Assembly: GCA_030374735.1 (NCBI GenBank)
Contig: JASCIV010000091.1
Location: 1-49,848, forward strand
DNA length: 49,848 bases
Source of the DNA: Gracilaria caudata
Taxonomy: Eukaryota; Rhodophyta; Florideophyceae; Gracilariales; Gracilariaceae
Reading direction: 5' to 3'
Part shown: in pieces, positions 47,597 to 49,848 of the stretch
Numbering within the stretch: position 1 is the stretch's first letter
Layout of the letters: every line of letters starts with the position of its first letter
Position numbers and translations under genes: made by a program
The notes under the pieces: model-generated
Told to the model about the DNA's origin: nothing
Databases searched by the model: none
The model's input: the letters and a program-made list of their open reading frames with translations, nothing else

Positions 47597-48643
47597 TTTG
47601 CCAGACAAAATGGCAGTGATTTCCAAACAAAAGAGCAGAAAAAAGGACACGGAAATCATTTCTCTTATGCGCCGCTACCAAGCCATTCGAAGCACACATT
47701 TCAACCTCAACATCTTCTTGATGAAGAGTATCTTACAAACTTTCGCTTCAAGAAAAGTGACCTTCATTTTCTTACAACCCTTCTTTGCTGGAGTGATTCA
47801 ACTGCTCGGAACCGATTACGATGTGATAACTTTACTGCTTTTTGCATAATATGTCTTCGCTTAACAACTACTGTTCAATGGTATGATGTTGAACTTCTTT
47901 TCGGAATGCGTGCACCACACCTAAGTGAGATTTTCTAGGAGACTTGTGAGATGTTTGTCGCCGACTATAGGTATTTGTTGAACATTAGAAATGGTTTCAT
48001 GCAAGAAAGAGCCTCACTTTACGCAACTGCAATTCCTAACCTAGGTGCTTCTTACGATCATTGCGTAGGCTTTATCGACTGTACCAAAGTCAGGATGCAG
48101 CGACCTGGGGGTCCTGACTGCTTCCAGTCCGCTTGCTATTCCGGTCATAAGCGAGTGCATTGCCTGGTTTACATGAGCATCAGCACACCAGATGGGCTGA
48201 TGTTCGCACTTCACGGCCCTCGAATGGGCAGACGTCATGATCTCACTCTTTTGCGCGAGAGTGGTTGGGAGCAATTGTTAGAGGCCTCTCTCTTCGTTGG
48301 GAATGAACAGTACTACGTGTATGGGGACGCGCACTTTTTGCTTCGACCCTGGATGTTGCGTCCTTTTTACTTTGAGTTTGCCAGTGCACTGGAACGATCA
48401 ATCAACAGAGACATGAGCGCAGTTCGTGTAAGTGTAGAACACAACTATGAGGACCTAAAGCAGTATTGGACAAGTAATGATTTTGCTCGAAATCTGAAAG
48501 TGCGACAAGCACCAATCGCTCTGATGTACAAGGCATCTGCCATCCTCTTCAACTTCCACGCTTGCGTTTACAAAAGTGGGCAGACAATACAGTCTTTTGC
48601 GGTGACACCGTCTTCCATTCAGCAGTACTTGAGCTACAGTTGA
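47597..48643 (+). pseudogene. PIF/Harbinger-type (DDE_Tnp_4) transposase relic with one nonsense codon
   Basis: One frame is open from about 47597 to 48643 except for a TAG at 47936-47938. Before the stop, the N-terminal helical region of Harbinger transposases is visible (NFRFKKSDLHFLTTLLCW, WYDVELLFGMRAPHLSEIF). After it comes the DDE_Tnp_4 nuclease: GFIDCTKVRMQRPG (first Asp), SGHKRVHCLVYMSIST, GRRHDLTLL, YVYGDAHF (second Asp) and RVSVEHNYEDLK (the Glu position). The stop sits where most relatives have a Trp codon, so a single base change explains it. Terminal repeats were not identified, so it is probably an inactive copy. Confidence 0.75.
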
Positions 48644-48828
48644 CAATATAACACATTTTCTAGTTGATATGTATGAACCACTTGATCGTCCAGAGAAAAT
48701 ATTTGACTGCTGGAGTTGCGAAGCGATCTACTTGCTACACGTGCCAATGCTTTGTACTTAGACCTCCGAGCATCGGCTTTGGTTTTATCCTTTCATTCCG
48801 ACGCAATGGTTACATGGTATGACGCTAA
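48644..48828. other. Short flank after the transposase relic
   Basis: 185 bp. A 68-codon plus-strand frame from 48716 overlaps the next gene's region but has no recognisable motif. Confidence 0.3.
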
Positions 48829-48918
48829 GAAGTTTGCTCATGCGTACAGGGGAAACGTCTTGTTCACGACATCGATATCCAGCACCTTCATGTTCCAATC
48901 TCAAAAGCCACTGTACCT

Positions 48919-49848
48919 ATGATCAACCGAAACGCTCCGCCAGTCCCGACATGGCGAATAGGCACGCAGGGATTTCCGCCTGCATTGACCCCTGTCGTCA
49001 ACGTACCTCCAAATATGCCTACTACGACAAAGCAGGATCCTCAACACAATTCATGTCTGTCGTCACAGCAAAGGCCGAATGGTGCGGGTCAGCACGCGCA
49101 GTCACGATCAAGAACTCAGGCGCAAGTGATTGTTGGCCACTTCTGCCGACATGCAATCAAGACGCTCAAGAAGATCATGGAAGGGCTACCATATGCGGCT
49201 GAAGGAGAGGCCTGGCTTCGTCATCATATAAAGGCTGTCTGGTCCCAGTGGGTGAAAGGGATGATAACTCGTCCGCAGCTGCTTCAATCTGTATGTAACG
49301 TCGTGAAGGAAAGCGCTCCTGCTGCGTAAGACGTGGGCGTCGTTGACGAATTCAAAGCATGGTAGACGCATGAAGACAAACTACAGAAACAACCAAGCCG
49401 TCAAACTCAACAACAGCAGAACAATCGAAACAAGTTCGACACCCACAAGCTGCCGGGCAGAGTGTTAATCGTGCCAATAATCTCCCTCTTCACTCCGGAA
49501 ACCAAGCAGTGCGATCGAACATGGCACCTCAGACTCTACCGGCAGCAAGGACACACATAAAGGTTGAACAACGGAGATCAAATGTACCCCGAACTGCAGG
49601 GCAGACAACCGTCATGAAACCAGAGCCTATGCGAGTAATATCGGCAAGAACCCCAACGTCCTAGACCGTAATGGGGGGGTCAGGAGAAAACGTTCGTGGA
49701 CGGCAACTGGCTGGCAGTACTATGACCAGGCCTCAAGCCGTTCCAGATCACGCAAGTTCTGTAAATGCTCCCAACTTCATGATGCATTCTACAATCCCGC
49801 CACAACAGCGCACAGTTAACCGCATCCAAAGTTTCAGACGGAAGACCA
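48919..49848 (+). CDS. Partial Gln/Asn-rich protein with TAF4 RST-like segment, possibly broken
   Basis: The first frame (48919-49329) is Pro/Thr/Gln-rich, then contains a helical segment (HFCRHAIKTLKKIMEGLP, AWLRHHIKAVWSQW, GMITRPQLLQSVCNVVKE) resembling the RST domain of TAF4-type TFIID subunits. A second frame from about 49376 continues in similar Gln/Asn/Ser-rich style (QAAGQSVNRANN, HIKVEQRRSNVPRTAGQ) to an in-frame TAG at 49662-49664, then stays open to the window end. A 50 bp intron (49326-49375; donor GTAAGA, weak acceptor) would join the first two frames. No intron of consistent phase was found around the TAG. The sequence runs off the window, so this is either an interrupted gene or one with unusual splicing. 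Confidence 0.4.

Overview
The window is nuclear DNA from a photosynthetic eukaryote. Support for this: spliceosomal GT-AG introns (about 55-111 bp, one of 394 bp) in ribosomal protein, MBF1, Mediator and complex I genes; a histone H2A.Z; a COG Golgi subunit; and two plastid photosystem II biogenesis factors (LPA1/REP27-like and a membrane-anchored rubredoxin). The mix of plant-like plastid and mitochondrial proteins, mostly intron-poor genes and secreted proteins carrying a Hedgehog-type Hog/Hint autoprocessing domain points to a unicellular alga, most likely a red alga (Rhodophyta). This assignment is an inference, not a sequence match.

Layout. 0-9.7 kb is compact housekeeping: a partial 3' gene end, an intramembrane signal peptide peptidase, RPS13 (uS15), MBF1, a secreted/membrane TPM-RING protein, a mitochondrial S-adenosylmethionine carrier, an LYR-motif protein, DNA polymerase delta subunit 4 and an ArfGAP-type zinc finger. 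Two convergent pairs here appear to overlap in coding sequence. 10.7-20.4 kb holds two secreted proteins ending in Hog domains: fasciclin-Hog, and DOMON-copper monooxygenase-Hog. Between them lie H2A.Z, an unknown gene and the LPA1-like gene. 21.5-32.5 kb carries a Q-rich MED15, an acetate-transporter-family membrane protein, the rubredoxin, an EAF6 subunit and HGH1. 32.9-35.3 kb contains gene fragments and a probable non-autonomous DNA transposon. 35.9-41.5 kb carries ABCE1/RLI1, a plant-type complex I B15/NDUFB4 and COG3.

41.5-49.8 kb looks accessory. It has a second inverted-repeat element, a GIMAP/AIG1-like GTPase, a 5'-truncated Ty1/copia retrotransposon, a TIR-domain protein with a C-terminal membrane helix, a PIF/Harbinger transposase relic with one nonsense codon, and a partial Gln/Asn-rich gene with a TAF4 RST-like segment.

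The most unusual content is the pair of Hog-domain proteins, which share an acidic junction followed by Cys-Phe-Pro-Ala-Ser-Ala. They suggest a reusable C-terminal autoprocessing cassette on different secreted heads. No tRNA, rRNA or CRISPR was found.
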